Assembly: GCA_963785645.1 (NCBI GenBank)
Contig: CAWAWG010000006.1
Location: 62,001 to 126,000 of the forward strand
Source of the DNA: Trebonia sp963785645
Lineage (GTDB): Bacteria; Actinomycetota; Actinomycetes; Streptosporangiales; Streptosporangiaceae
DNA length: 64,000 bases
Direction: 5' to 3'
Shown here: one piece after another, positions 52,250 to 61,498 of the stretch
Layout: every line of letters begins with the position of its first letter
Numbering within the stretch: the stretch's first letter is position 1
Notes under the pieces: generated by a model
Database searches by the model: none
What the model saw: only the letters and a program-made list of their open reading frames with translations
What the model was told of the DNA's origin: nothing
Made by a program: the position numbers and the translations under genes

Positions 52250-53745
52250 TCACCGCACCGCTGAGCGGATCACCTTGCCGGTCGCCGTGGTCTCGAGGGT
52301 CTCGGTACTGAGGAATTGGCTTGGCAGCTTCGATCCGGTCAGCCGCTGCCGGCAGAAGGCCTGGAGCGCGGACAGGTCGACGTCGCCCGGGGTCACCGTG
52401 GCCCGGATCCGCTGGCCCAGATGCTCGTCAGGCACGCCGTCGACCAGGCACGAGCGCACCGTCGGGAACTCAAGCAAGACGGCCTCGACCTCCTCCGGGC
52501 TCACCTTTGCCCCGCCGACGTTGATGCAGTTGGCCAGCCGGCCGACGACCACCAGGCCATCCGGTGTCCGGCGGACAATGTCGCCGACCGCGAAGCCGTC
52601 CGCGACCGGGGCGACATCGACCCGGTCCGGGTACAGGTACCCGGACATCGCGGACGGCGAGTGGACGACGAGCTGACCCGACCGCGCCTCGGCCGCATCG
52701 CCCGCCGACGGCTGCGACTCCGTACCATCGGGGTGGGGCGGATTTCGACCCGAACCCCCGGGAGCGGCGAGCCCAGCGAGCGTGCGTTCTCCCAGGGGCC
52801 CGGCGGCCGCACGCAAATCGGGCCGGTCTCGGTCGTGCCGTACACCTCGCCGATCCAGCCGCCGAGCACCGTCCCGACAAGTTCCGCCGTCCGCGAGTCC
52901 AGCGGCATGCCCGCGGTCAGGTACCCGATGCGCCGCGTCGGCCGGCTGGTGGCCGCCTCGGCCAGCAGCCGCAGCATCGGCGGCACGCCGGCGAAGAGCG
53001 TGACGTTGTGCTCCTCCAGGGCGCGCAACAGCATCCGCGGCCGGTCCACGCTGGTGACGAACGTGGTGGCGCCGGCCAGCGGAGCGGCCAGGGCCGCCAA
53101 TCCGAAACCGTAGGCGTGGTGCAGCGGCACCGGGCAGGCCAAGACGGTGCCCGGCGCCAGGTCCAGCGCGGCGCGGTAGTTCTCCGCCTCCGTCAGCAGG
53201 GCGCTGACCGGCCGCAGCGCTACCTTGGTGTTCCCGCTCGTGCCGGAGGTCAGCTGAGCGCTGGCGGCGCCAGCGCCCAGTGCCGCACCAGTCCGTGTTC
53301 CAGTGGCCTCCTTGCGAACGATCAACCGTCGGCCCGCCATCACATCGCCCGCCCCGGGCAGCAGCGGCCAGTCGAGCGGTGCGGTCACGTGCGTCGGCGC
53401 GGCCAGCGCCTCGGTCCGTTCCCGCTCCCATTCGCTCATCTGCCGCGGCAGCGGAACCACCACCGCGTCCAGGGCGAGCACCGCGAGCACGTCCGCGGTG
53501 AAGGAGGCGGCCGGCCACGCCACCGCCCCGACCCGGCAACCCGGCCCGATCCCGGCCCGGCGGTAGGCGTCGAGCCGGGCATCGGCGAGTTCGACCAGGG
53601 CCTGGGCCGTGGTGATGTTCGATGAGTCGGTGTTCCCGGCGTCCTCGGCAAAGATGACGGCTCGCGGAGATCGCCCGGCCGTCTCCCGCAGCAGCTGGAG
53701 CGGCGCGAGTCCGCCGACTGCGCTTACCGTGGCTTGGGCGCTCAC
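52250..53745 (-). pseudogene. AMP-dependent ligase (ANL family) with a frame break
   Basis: Two frames make one ~498-residue ligase. The N-terminal frame from ATG 53745 has LTSGTSGNTKVALRPVSALL (P-loop, altered from the usual TSGTTGxPK), VPLHHAYGFG and EVYGTTETGPICVR. The C-terminal frame has SGYLYPDRVDVAP, GRLANCINVGGAKVSPEEVE and the catalytic lysine in ETTATGKVIRSAVR. One missing C near 52737 (CGCCCCACC) separates them. The fold activates a carboxylic acid as acyl-AMP; beside two ACPs it may load a carrier protein rather than CoA. It overlaps the aminotransferase gene by ATGA. Confidence 0.82.
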
Positions 53746-55079
53746 CGCGACTCGGGCACGCCGGCCAGCGCGGCGCGGACGGTCGCGACCACCTGGTCAA
53801 GGTCTTCGAGGCTGTGGGCGGCGCTGAGGAACCACGGCTCGATCGGGCTGGGATGGAAGTACACGCCCATCCGCTTGGCCCTGATCTGCATTGCGCGATG
53901 GGCGGCGAAGTCCATCGCCTGGGCGGCCCGGCGCGGGCCGTCCGACAGGTCAACGGGGTGCCGCAGCAGCGAGACGGACAGCAGCGAACCGACCCGGCTG
54001 ACCAGGGCCGGGCGCTTCATCTCGGCGAACATGAACCGCAGCTGGCGCTCAAGGTAGTCGCACTGCTTCTCAATCTCCTCGTAAACCTGGGAGGAGCGTT
54101 CGATCTTCTCAAGCATGGTGACGACCGCCCGCACCGACAGGTGGTTGCCGGCGTACACCCCGAGGTGCATCGCGCGGTGGTCCGCGAGCATGGCCATGGC
54201 GTCACGGGATCCGCCGAACGCCGCGACCGGGACGCCGCCGCCCATCACCTTCGAGAGAACGGTCAAATCGGGCGTCACCCCGTACAGCTCCTGCGCCCCG
54301 CCGGACCCGAGCCGGAATCCGGTGATCACCTCGTCGAAGACGAGCCATACGCCCCAGCGGTCACACAGCGCGCGGAGTTCCTCAAGCTGGCCCGGAGCAG
54401 GCGGCACGACACAGGCGTTGGCCATCACCGGTTCGCAGATCACCGCCGCGAGCTGGTCGCCATGGGCCTCGAATACGGCGCGCAGGGCGGGCAGGTCGTT
54501 CCACGGCACCTCCAGCGTGTGGGCGAGCGCCTCCGGGATCATGCCGAGCGCGCCCGGCCGCGGCGTGACGGAACCGGGTGCGGGCTCGTGGAAGGTAGCC
54601 TTTCCGGCGCGCAGCACGGTCTCGCTCCAGCCGTGGTAGTGCCCGTCGAAGGTCAGCACCTTCATCCGTCCGGTGGCCGCCCGGGCCAGGCGCAGCACGG
54701 AGGTGATCGCCTCGGTGCCGGAGTTGGCGAACCTGACCTGCTCGACCGACGGCACCATGCGCGCGATCAGTTCCCCGGCCTGCTGGTCGAGAATGTGCGG
54801 CAGTCCGGTCATCGACCCCTCGGTCAGCTGCCGGGCGAGCGCGGCAGCCAGCTCGGGGTCCGCGTAGCCGAACAGATGCGGACCGTACCCCATGTTGAGG
54901 TCGATCAGCTCTTTGCCTTCGACGTCCCAGATCCGGTCTCCCCTGGCCCGCTGCACGACGAGCGGCTCGGGGATCGCATGAGCTCGCATGCTGCTGCTTA
55001 CCCCGCCGGCGACGACCTCCCGGATGGAGGCGAACTGGTCGGCGTTGGTCGTGTGTACGTTTGCCGTCGTGTGCTGCAT
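53742..55079 (-). CDS. Class III aminotransferase, glutamate-1-semialdehyde aminomutase-like
   Basis: The 445-residue PLP enzyme has the family segments IDLNMGYGPHLFGYADPEL, VRFANSGTEAITSVLRLARAAT, LTFDGHYHGWSE, FDEVITGFR, and the Schiff-base lysine in LTVLSKVMGGGVPVAAFGG (about residue 280). The family includes GSA aminomutase and beta-amino-acid or amine aminotransferases in natural-product pathways. Housekeeping hemL normally sits with other heme genes, absent here. The start at 55079 follows GGAGGCC. Coupling to an AMP-ligase and location opposite an ACP suggest it makes or moves an amino group on a carrier-bound or free acid. Confidence 0.9.
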   Translation of the reverse strand: MQHTTANVHTTNADQFASIREVVAGGVSSSMRAHAIPEPLVVQRARGDRIWDVEGKELIDLNMGYGPHLFGYADPELAAALARQLTEGSMTGLPHILDQQAGELIARMVPSVEQVRFANSGTEAITSVLRLARAATGRMKVLTFDGHYHGWSETVLRAGKATFHEPAPGSVTPRPGALGMIPEALAHTLEVPWNDLPALRAVFEAHGDQLAAVICEPVMANACVVPPAPGQLEELRALCDRWGVWLVFDEVITGFRLGSGGAQELYGVTPDLTVLSKVMGGGVPVAAFGGSRDAMAMLADHRAMHLGVYAGNHLSVRAVVTMLEKIERSSQVYEEIEKQCDYLERQLRFMFAEMKRPALVSRVGSLLSVSLLRHPVDLSDGPRRAAQAMDFAAHRAMQIRAKRMGVYFHPSPIEPWFLSAAHSLEDLDQVVATVRAALAGVPESR

Positions 55080-55202
55080 GGTGAAGGCCTCCGTATTCAG
55101 GTAAGACACGGGCTGAGCGGCGTCGTGGACCGTTGGGAAGCGGCCGGGGCCGCCGGAGGAATGACGCCTCCCACGACGGCGGTCGCTTGAAGTTCCCCGG
55201 TA

Positions 55203-55271
55203 ACGCTCAGTGATCCACACTTGGTTGATCGCTAGATTAGACGCTCGATTACAGATTGTCACGCTCGGTAA
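55203..55271. promoter_or_regulatory. Repeated ACGCTC-type motifs upstream of aminotransferase and ACP
   Basis: Four similar 11-mers start at 55203 (ACGCTCAGTGA), 55228 (ATCGCTAGATTA), 55241 (ACGCTCGATTA) and 55261 (ACGCTCGGTAA), in the AT-richest part of the 497-bp divergent gap 55080-55576. They may be operators for a locus-specific regulator. No gene is seen in the gap. Confidence 0.5.
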
Positions 55272-55576
55272 CTGATCGTTTTTGTAACATGCCGGCGTTC
55301 GCGTCACCGGGACCAGGCAGCGGGCGAAGTCCCAGGTGAAGGCGGCGTCGCGGGGCAGCCACAGTGCGTTTTTGGGCAACACTGCGGCTTGGGCAGCGCC
55401 GCTGCTTGCCGCGGAGGTACCCCTGTGAGATGTTGGATCCCGCGATCGATTCATCACCTGGAGTGACGGAACGAAACGTGCCTTCAGCGGGCGGTCAGGT
55501 TACGGCGGGGACCCCGCCGCGACGCTCGGCCGCGGTTGAGAACGCGAATTTTGAGTTCAACGAGGGGGACTTCAGC

Positions 55577-55852
55577 ATGGACGACGAGCAGATCCTGGAC
55601 ATCGTGCATCAGACGGCGGCCGAGATGATGTCAGCACGGGACCATGAGGGGGCGACCGGACCCGGCTCCGCGGTGAGCACGCAGCGCCCGGACAGCCTCG
55701 TCGACGGGTACGGCTTCTCCTCGATCGATGCGCTCAAATTCCTGCTCATCCTTGAGGAGAAGTTCGGGATCACCCTCGCGGACGAAAACCTCAACGAGGA
55801 GGTCCTCGCTTCAGCGACCGCACTGGCCAAGCACATCGGCGCGCTCCGGTAA
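55577..55852 (+). CDS. Acyl carrier protein 1
   Basis: This 91-residue carrier protein starts at ATG 55577 behind GAGGGGG. The phosphopantetheine serine lies in GYGFSSIDALKFLLILEEKFGI, described as about residues 44-65; the following acidic LEEKFGI helix is typical. It would carry an acyl or aminoacyl thioester. The gene is divergent from the aminotransferase-ligase pair. Its last 62 bases overlap the convergent flippase gene, an unusual 3' overlap. The ligase is the best candidate to load it. Confidence 0.85.
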   Translation: MDDEQILDIVHQTAAEMMSARDHEGATGPGSAVSTQRPDSLVDGYGFSSIDALKFLLILEEKFGITLADENLNEEVLASATALAKHIGALR

Positions 55853-57557
55853 GCGCAGGCCCCCCGATTTGCGCCAGCGGCCGGACGATCGCGGCCTGGC
55901 GCATCAGCGTCTGGAACTCGTCGATGCCGAGCGCCCTGGCGCACAGCGCGTACAGCAGCACGGCGCCGCCGCCGCCGATGATGACGCTCGCGAGGCCGTA
56001 GCAGGTTCCCGGGCGAAGGGCCGAGCCGGCGACCGCCATCACCGCGAGCGCCCACACCAGGCCGGGGATGGTCGCCAGGAACATCCGGACCAGGCTGCGG
56101 CCGATCCGCCGGCTGTCCAGGCTGCCCACGCGGCGCAGCAGGGGCGGCCAGGCGATTGCCGCGCCAACCGCTGTGACCAAGCCGTACACGGCCCCTAGGC
56201 CGATGACGACCCGGGAAGGCGGGAGAACGTCAAGCGCGACGATGTCGCCGACGACGCCCGCTATCAGCATCGCGAGCCCGATGATGACCGGAGTGCGGCT
56301 GTCGTGAAACGAGTAGAACACCCGGAGCTGGAGCTGCGTCAGGGTGAACGGCACCAGGGCGAGGGACAGCATGCCGAACACCTCGCCCACGTACCGCGCC
56401 TCGCTGACAGAAAGACTGCCGTGCGCGAACAGCAGCTCGCAGATCGGAGCGCCGAGGATGCCGAGAAACACCGCGGCGGGCACGACGATCACCGCTGTGA
56501 GCCGGACGCCGGCGGAGAAGTCCTCGCGGACCAGCGAGTACCGCCGGTCGCTGGCGTGGTGGCTCATCCGCGGCAGCAGCGCGCTGATCACCGAGATCCC
56601 GACGATCGCGTACGGCATCTGGAACAACTGGTTCGCATAGGCAAAGGCGGAGTACCCGGTGCCGCTGGTCGCACCGCGGCGGCTTGACGCTATGTCGGCC
56701 ACCACCGTCACGATCAGGCTGGCCGCGGACTGCGAGGCCACGTAGCCGATCATCCAGCCGGCCATGCAGCCGATCTCGCTCACCTCCGCGCGCCGGAAAT
56801 CGAACCGTGGCCGGAAGCTGAACCCGGCGCGCTTCACGACCGGGAACAGGGCGACCGACTGGATCACGATGCCGAGGGTGGTGCCGAGGCCCAGCAGGTT
56901 GATGCCGAAGGAGCTGATGTTCGACGGCGTCCGGTCCGTGCCCTCAACGACCAGGAACAGGCCGAAGACGACGATCACGACCACGTTGTTGATGACCGGC
57001 GTCCACATGTTGGCGCCGAACCTGCCCTTGGTGTTCAAGATCGCGCCAAGCAGCGAGTCCATTCCGTAGAAGAAGACCTGCGGGATGAAGAAGTAGGCGA
57101 AGATCACCGCCACCCGGTGCTCGGAATCGGCGGCACCCGGCAGGTAGAGATCAACGATCGGGACGGAGAGCGCCGCGGCAACGACGGTGACGATCAGCAG
57201 CGCGGTGGCGCCCAGGGTGAAGATCCGCTCGGCGTACGCCTCGCCGTTGTCCGGATGGTTCTTGGCCGCCTGGACGAGCAGCGGCACCACCACGCTGGTG
57301 AAGATGCCGCCGAGCATCAGGTAATAGACCGTGTTCGGCAACGCGTTGGACACGTTGTATGCGTCGGAGAGGCGGCTGGAACCGAGGGCGACGGCGAGCA
57401 TGAGCGTGCGCAGGAAGCCGGTGCCGCGAGAGGCGATCGTGCCCAGCGCCATCACCTTGCTTGATCGCGCCAGGTCAGGCTGCATCTCGACGGTCCGGGG
57501 GGCGCCCCGGCTTTCGAGCGCCTGCGCCCCCGTCCCGCGAACGCTACCCGACCGCAC
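55791..57557 (-). CDS. MurJ/MviN-like lipid flippase
   Basis: The 588-residue protein has about 14 membrane helices of the MOP superfamily. Near its start is SKVMALGTIASRGTGFLRTLML, matching the MurJ N-terminus; later come YYLMLGGIFTSVVVPLLV and YAFAYANQLFQMPYAIVGISV-like segments. MurJ moves lipid II across the membrane; relatives export other lipid-linked precursors. GTG 57557 overlaps the gatD-like stop (14 bases); ATG 57485 is the alternative. It is last in the ACP-to-flippase operon. It could be the housekeeping murJ, but the neighbours suggest a dedicated export function. Confidence 0.88.
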   Translation of the reverse strand: MRSGSVRGTGAQALESRGAPRTVEMQPDLARSSKVMALGTIASRGTGFLRTLMLAVALGSSRLSDAYNVSNALPNTVYYLMLGGIFTSVVVPLLVQAAKNHPDNGEAYAERIFTLGATALLIVTVVAAALSVPIVDLYLPGAADSEHRVAVIFAYFFIPQVFFYGMDSLLGAILNTKGRFGANMWTPVINNVVVIVVFGLFLVVEGTDRTPSNISSFGINLLGLGTTLGIVIQSVALFPVVKRAGFSFRPRFDFRRAEVSEIGCMAGWMIGYVASQSAASLIVTVVADIASSRRGATSGTGYSAFAYANQLFQMPYAIVGISVISALLPRMSHHASDRRYSLVREDFSAGVRLTAVIVVPAAVFLGILGAPICELLFAHGSLSVSEARYVGEVFGMLSLALVPFTLTQLQLRVFYSFHDSRTPVIIGLAMLIAGVVGDIVALDVLPPSRVVIGLGAVYGLVTAVGAAIAWPPLLRRVGSLDSRRIGRSLVRMFLATIPGLVWALAVMAVAGSALRPGTCYGLASVIIGGGGAVLLYALCARALGIDEFQTLMRQAAIVRPLAQIGGPALTGARRCAWPVRSLKRGPPR

Positions 57558-58380
57558 CCTGTCCCGACCGCAGCCAGCGGGGACGGGTCACCGTGACCGC
57601 CCGCCGCTTCGCGCCGGGCGCAGGGATCAGCCTGAGCGCGGCGGCGTGCGCCTCGGCCTCGGCCTGGTCCTCAAGCGGCGCCAGGGAGTCCGGGGTTCCC
57701 ACGTCCTTGTAGCGGTGGCGCAGCGCCCTGGAGATCAGGTAATCCGTCAGCCAGGGATTCTTCGGCAGCAGCGGCCCGTGCAGGTAGGTGGCGTATACCT
57801 CCCGGTAGCGGGCACCTTCGGTACCGTCCTCGCCGTTGTTGCCCGTTCCGGAGATCACCTGCCCAAGAGGGCTCGCGCCGGGGCCGAGATAGGTGCGTCC
57901 GCTGTGGTTCTCGAAGCCGACGATGCGGGATTGTTTCCCGCTGTTGCTCAGGTCGCAGGCCACGGCGATGTGACTCATCGAACGGGTGCTGCCGCCCTCG
58001 GTGACCGCGTCGAGCACCCCTATTCCCGGGATCGGCGGGCCGCCGACCGGGGCGTAGTACTTGCCGAGAAGCTGGTACCCGGCGCACACCGCCAGCACGG
58101 CGGTGTCGGCCTCGACCGCCGCGGCGAGCGATCCGGCTTTGGCCGGCAGGTCACGGGCCGCCACCCGCATCTCGCAGTCCTGGCCGCCGTGCAGCAGGAT
58201 CAGGTCGAAGTTGGTGAAGTCGGGTGTTTCCCCGACTTCGGCTTCGGCGACGGTGCTCCCGATTCCCCGCCATTGGCAGCGTCTGGTCAAGGCGAGCAGA
58301 TTGCCTCGGTCCCCGGCCACGCCGAGCAGCCTCGGGTACAGATGGCAGATGCGGATCGTCATCCGTGCGGCGTGTTCCAT
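57544..58380 (-). CDS. GatD-like glutamine amidotransferase (CobB/CobQ type)
   Basis: The 278-residue type I amidotransferase opens with IRICHLYPRLLGVAGDRGNLLAL. It has the nucleophile in LAVCAGYQLLGKYY (about residue 103) and the histidine in YATYLHGPLLPKNPWLTD. This is the GatD pattern. With MurT, GatD releases ammonia from glutamine to amidate the D-glutamate of lipid II. The start at 58380 is two bases after the MurT-like stop. Pairing with a MurT-like gene is standard; the surrounding carrier proteins and decarboxylase are not, so the substrate may differ. Confidence 0.9.
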   Translation of the reverse strand: MEHAARMTIRICHLYPRLLGVAGDRGNLLALTRRCQWRGIGSTVAEAEVGETPDFTNFDLILLHGGQDCEMRVAARDLPAKAGSLAAAVEADTAVLAVCAGYQLLGKYYAPVGGPPIPGIGVLDAVTEGGSTRSMSHIAVACDLSNSGKQSRIVGFENHSGRTYLGPGASPLGQVISGTGNNGEDGTEGARYREVYATYLHGPLLPKNPWLTDYLISRALRHRYKDVGTPDSLAPLEDQAEAEAHAAALRLIPAPGAKRRAVTVTRPRWLRSGQGAVG

Positions 58381-58381
58381 G

Positions 58382-59842
58382 TCATTCCTCCCAGAACGGC
58401 GGCACCCAGCCGCGTCGTTGCATAATCCGGCGAAACTCGCGCATCGGCGTGTAGCCGGCCAGGATATAGAGCGGTTCGCCCGGCGGCAGCTGGGCCAGGG
58501 CGGCATCCAGCGCGGCCTGGCGACCTGGGATCACCCGCATGTCCGTGGGGCCGGTCCCGGCGTACTTCATGCGCAGCGCGACCTCCTCCGCCCTGGTGCC
58601 GCTGACGACCAGGCTCGCGAGGTCCGGCACGAGGTCTTCGAGTTCGACGTCCCAGAGCCAGGCGAAGTCCTCCCCGTCGACCACGGTGTTGCTGTGGGCT
58701 GCCAGCACGTGCTTGCGCCCGGGCCGTGGCAGGATCTGCCGAAGGGTGGCGTTGTACGACGTGGGGTTCTTAACGAAGGAAAGGATCACCTGGTGACCGT
58801 CCGCCCGGATCTCCTCGAGGCGGCCGAACGCGGGGCGCAGGCCCGCCAGGGCGTCCCGGGCCCGGCCCGGCTCCAGCGTTCCGAGCGCGAAGGCTCCGGC
58901 GAGCGCGGCGGCGGCGTTGTAGACGTTGTGCAGGCCGGGAAGCGGCACGTGCAGCCGGATGGTGCCCGCGGGCGTCTGCGCGGTCAGGTCGCTGCCTCCG
59001 TCCGGCGACGCCTGGATCTGGGTGATCGCGATGTCCAGGTCGGGCCGTCTCGTCCCGCACCGGCCGCACTCGTAGTCCCCGAGGTGCGAGAGGTACACCC
59101 GCCGGTAGGTGAGGGTCTCCTGGCACCGCACGCAGCGGATGGTGTCCGCGGCCCGCTCAGGGACCTCCGTGCCGACGCCTTCCGCGCACAGCCCGTAGTA
59201 CAGGCGGCGGGCGGCGGCACCGGGGGCGAAGCTCGCCACCAGCGGGTCGTCGCCGTTGAGGACCACGCTGGCCTGGGCGGGCAGCGTCTCAACGGCCGCC
59301 TCAAGCATCCGCGCCATCGAGTACAGCTCGCCGAAGCGGTCAAGCTGGTCACGGAAGATGTTCGTGACCAGGATCATGTCCGGCGCCACCTCGGGCACCG
59401 CCCGCCGCATGGTGGCCTCGTCCACTTCGAGCAGCAGCAGCTCGGTGTCGATCCGGCCCCGGAGGTCGGCCTCGCGGAGGGCGGCGGAGGTCACCCCTTG
59501 CAGCAGGTTCGCCCCCGACCGGTTCTGGGTGACCCGGGTGCCGCCGGCCTGTGCCAGCGCGGCGAGCATCCGGCAGGTCGTCGTCTTGCCGTTGCTCCCG
59601 GTGACCACGGCCTTGCTCGCCTTGCTCGCCGCGGCGACGTTCCGCAGCACCAGCGGGTCGATGCGCCGGGCGATGGTGCCGGGAAAACTCGTACCGCCGC
59701 CGATGTTCAGCAGCCTCCCCGCCGCCCCCGCGCCCTTGCCGGCCGCGAGGGCGAGCGCGAAGCGCGCCCGCTCGGCGGGCAGCGCCAGTCCGGCGCCGAC
59801 GATCCCGCGCATTACCGGCCCGCGCGCCGCCGGCCCGCGCAT
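58382..59842 (-). CDS. MurT-like Mur ligase
   Basis: The 486-residue protein has the Mur-ligase P-loop VVTGSNGKTTTCRML (about residue 80). It also has the zinc ribbon typical of MurT with two CxxC pairs (CVRCQETL and CGRCG), NVYNAAAALAGAFALG, and the C-terminal DUF1727 domain with FVKNPTSYNATL and YTPMREFRRI. MurT activates the glutamate carboxylate of lipid II for amidation by GatD-supplied ammonia. The ATG overlaps the decarboxylase stop (TAATG); a second ATG at 59812 follows an internal duplication. The first ~25 residues are low-complexity and not family-like. Confidence 0.9.
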   Translation of the reverse strand: MRGPAARGPVMRGIVGAGLALPAERARFALALAAGKGAGAAGRLLNIGGGTSFPGTIARRIDPLVLRNVAAASKASKAVVTGSNGKTTTCRMLAALAQAGGTRVTQNRSGANLLQGVTSAALREADLRGRIDTELLLLEVDEATMRRAVPEVAPDMILVTNIFRDQLDRFGELYSMARMLEAAVETLPAQASVVLNGDDPLVASFAPGAAARRLYYGLCAEGVGTEVPERAADTIRCVRCQETLTYRRVYLSHLGDYECGRCGTRRPDLDIAITQIQASPDGGSDLTAQTPAGTIRLHVPLPGLHNVYNAAAALAGAFALGTLEPGRARDALAGLRPAFGRLEEIRADGHQVILSFVKNPTSYNATLRQILPRPGRKHVLAAHSNTVVDGEDFAWLWDVELEDLVPDLASLVVSGTRAEEVALRMKYAGTGPTDMRVIPGRQAALDAALAQLPPGEPLYILAGYTPMREFRRIMQRRGWVPPFWEE

Positions 59843-61392
59843 TACCGGCCCGCCTTCGACGCCGTGTTTTGGGAGGACACTGTGTTTTGGAAGGACACCG
59901 CGCGCTTGGAGCCCGCGTCCCGCACGGCCTCCACGATGGACTGGACATGACCCTCGTCCAGGGCGTAGTGGAGGGCGCAGGAACGCAGGGCAAAGCGGCC
60001 GCGGATGTCGGTCCCGGCCAGGAACGCCTGCCCGCCGAGCTGGACATCCTCCATGATCTGCTGGTTCAGCTGGTCCAGGCGCTCGTCGTTCTCCGGCCAG
60101 TCCGGTGGCACGTACCTGAAGCACACGGCGGTCAGCGGCCCCGTCGCCAGCAGTTGGATGTCCGGGCTGGCCTCGATGACCTTCTCCAGGTACCGGGCCA
60201 GGTCGACATGCCGCGTGACGTGGCTTACCAGGCCGGTCCGGCCCGCCTGCTGGATGTTCCAGAAGGCCTTGAGCGCCCGGCCGGAATCCCTGGTCTGCTC
60301 CGCGCTGCGGTGGGAGTACCAGATGTGGCCGGCGAAACCGTTGCCCGGGGGGAGGCTGAGGTAGGAGGGTACGAGCTTGTAGGTGTCCTGCAGGAGTTCG
60401 CCGCGCCGCACGATGGCGCAGCTGCAGCTGATGGCCACCGCCATCCACTTATGCGGGTCGATGGCGATCGAGTCGGCCCGCTCCAGGCCCTCGAACCACT
60501 GCTCAAGGCGGGGGTCGAGCGCCCCGAACCCGCCGTAGGCGCCGTCCAGATGCAGCCAGAGCCCGTTGGCCTGGCAGAAGTCGGCGAGTTCGCCGAGCGG
60601 GTCGATGGCTCCCGTCTTCACACTGCCGGTGTTCGCCACGACGAGGAAGGGGCGGTTGCCGAGGCGGCGGTCGGCCGCTACCGCCGCGCGCAGGTCTTCC
60701 AGGTCCATCCGGAAGTCGCCGTCGACGGCCACCTTGCGCGGGCTGCCGAGCCCGAGCGTGAAGGCGGCCTTCTCCAGGCAGGAATGTCCTTCCGTCGACA
60801 TGTACATGGTGAGCCGGGGATGACCCTGCAGGCCTTCCTCCCTGACATCCCACCCGCCGGACAGGGCGCCCCAGTAGCGGGCGACCTCCATGCAGTGCCG
60901 GTTGGCGTCGGATCCGCCGCCGAGCAGGACGCCGTCGCTCCCGTCGGTGGGGAATCCGATGAGCTCCATGAGCCACCGGACGGCCAGCCGTTCCAGGTAG
61001 ATGGCCGCATACTCGCCGCCCGCACCGCTGGTGTTCGTCGCCGCCGCGGCGAAGGCCGCCAGCATGCTCAGCTTCGATGCCGCGGGGTCCACGAAGGCGG
61101 CGAAGCACGGGTGATTCTGGCCGCGCCCGTACGGCAGCACGTTCCGCGTGAAGAAGTCCACGATCTCATCGGGCGTGATTCCCTCGGCGGGAAGTCTCAT
61201 CTCCTCGATCTGCCGCCGCACCTCGTCGGGGAGCGGCTGGTACACCGGATTAAACGGCAGTTCCTCGAGGTAGGCGCCCATCGTGTCCACGAGCCGGTGA
61301 CCCAGGTCGCGGAAGGCCTCGCCGTCCATCGAGAACGGCGACGCAACGTCGCCGTAGCCCGCAGGGCGGCACCCGGATGCAGGTAGCGTCAT
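59842..61392 (-). CDS. Group II PLP-dependent amino-acid decarboxylase
   Basis: The 516-residue protein belongs to the glutamate/aromatic amino-acid decarboxylase family: HPCFAAFVDPAASKLSMLA, ANTGSVKTGAIDPL, WLHLDGAYGGFGAL (PLP-binding Asp), and the Schiff-base lysine in SIAIDPHKWMAVAISC (about residue 312). It would convert an amino acid to an amine and CO2. The C-terminal tail carries a duplicated VSFQNT/VSSQNT hexapeptide encoded by an 18-bp repeat. The start at 61392 has GGGAG upstream. Overlap with murT and position in the operon imply that its amine product enters the same pathway. Substrate specificity cannot be read. Confidence 0.9.
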   Translation of the reverse strand: MTLPASGCRPAGYGDVASPFSMDGEAFRDLGHRLVDTMGAYLEELPFNPVYQPLPDEVRRQIEEMRLPAEGITPDEIVDFFTRNVLPYGRGQNHPCFAAFVDPAASKLSMLAAFAAAATNTSGAGGEYAAIYLERLAVRWLMELIGFPTDGSDGVLLGGGSDANRHCMEVARYWGALSGGWDVREEGLQGHPRLTMYMSTEGHSCLEKAAFTLGLGSPRKVAVDGDFRMDLEDLRAAVAADRRLGNRPFLVVANTGSVKTGAIDPLGELADFCQANGLWLHLDGAYGGFGALDPRLEQWFEGLERADSIAIDPHKWMAVAISCSCAIVRRGELLQDTYKLVPSYLSLPPGNGFAGHIWYSHRSAEQTRDSGRALKAFWNIQQAGRTGLVSHVTRHVDLARYLEKVIEASPDIQLLATGPLTAVCFRYVPPDWPENDERLDQLNQQIMEDVQLGGQAFLAGTDIRGRFALRSCALHYALDEGHVQSIVEAVRDAGSKRAVSFQNTVSSQNTASKAGR

Positions 61393-61498
61393 GCGCACAG
61401 CTCCCATCGTCGATAGCAGAGAGAATTTGCTTGTCTGCGGAAAGTAGCGACAAACCGTCCGGCGAGGCCGCCGCGCGGCCGCCGCCCGTCCCGTGCTG

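Noticed and set aside
59869..61386. 505-codon open frame antisense to the decarboxylase
   Set aside because: Shadow frame rich in Gly, Val and Arg; the sense strand has the PLP lysine motif.
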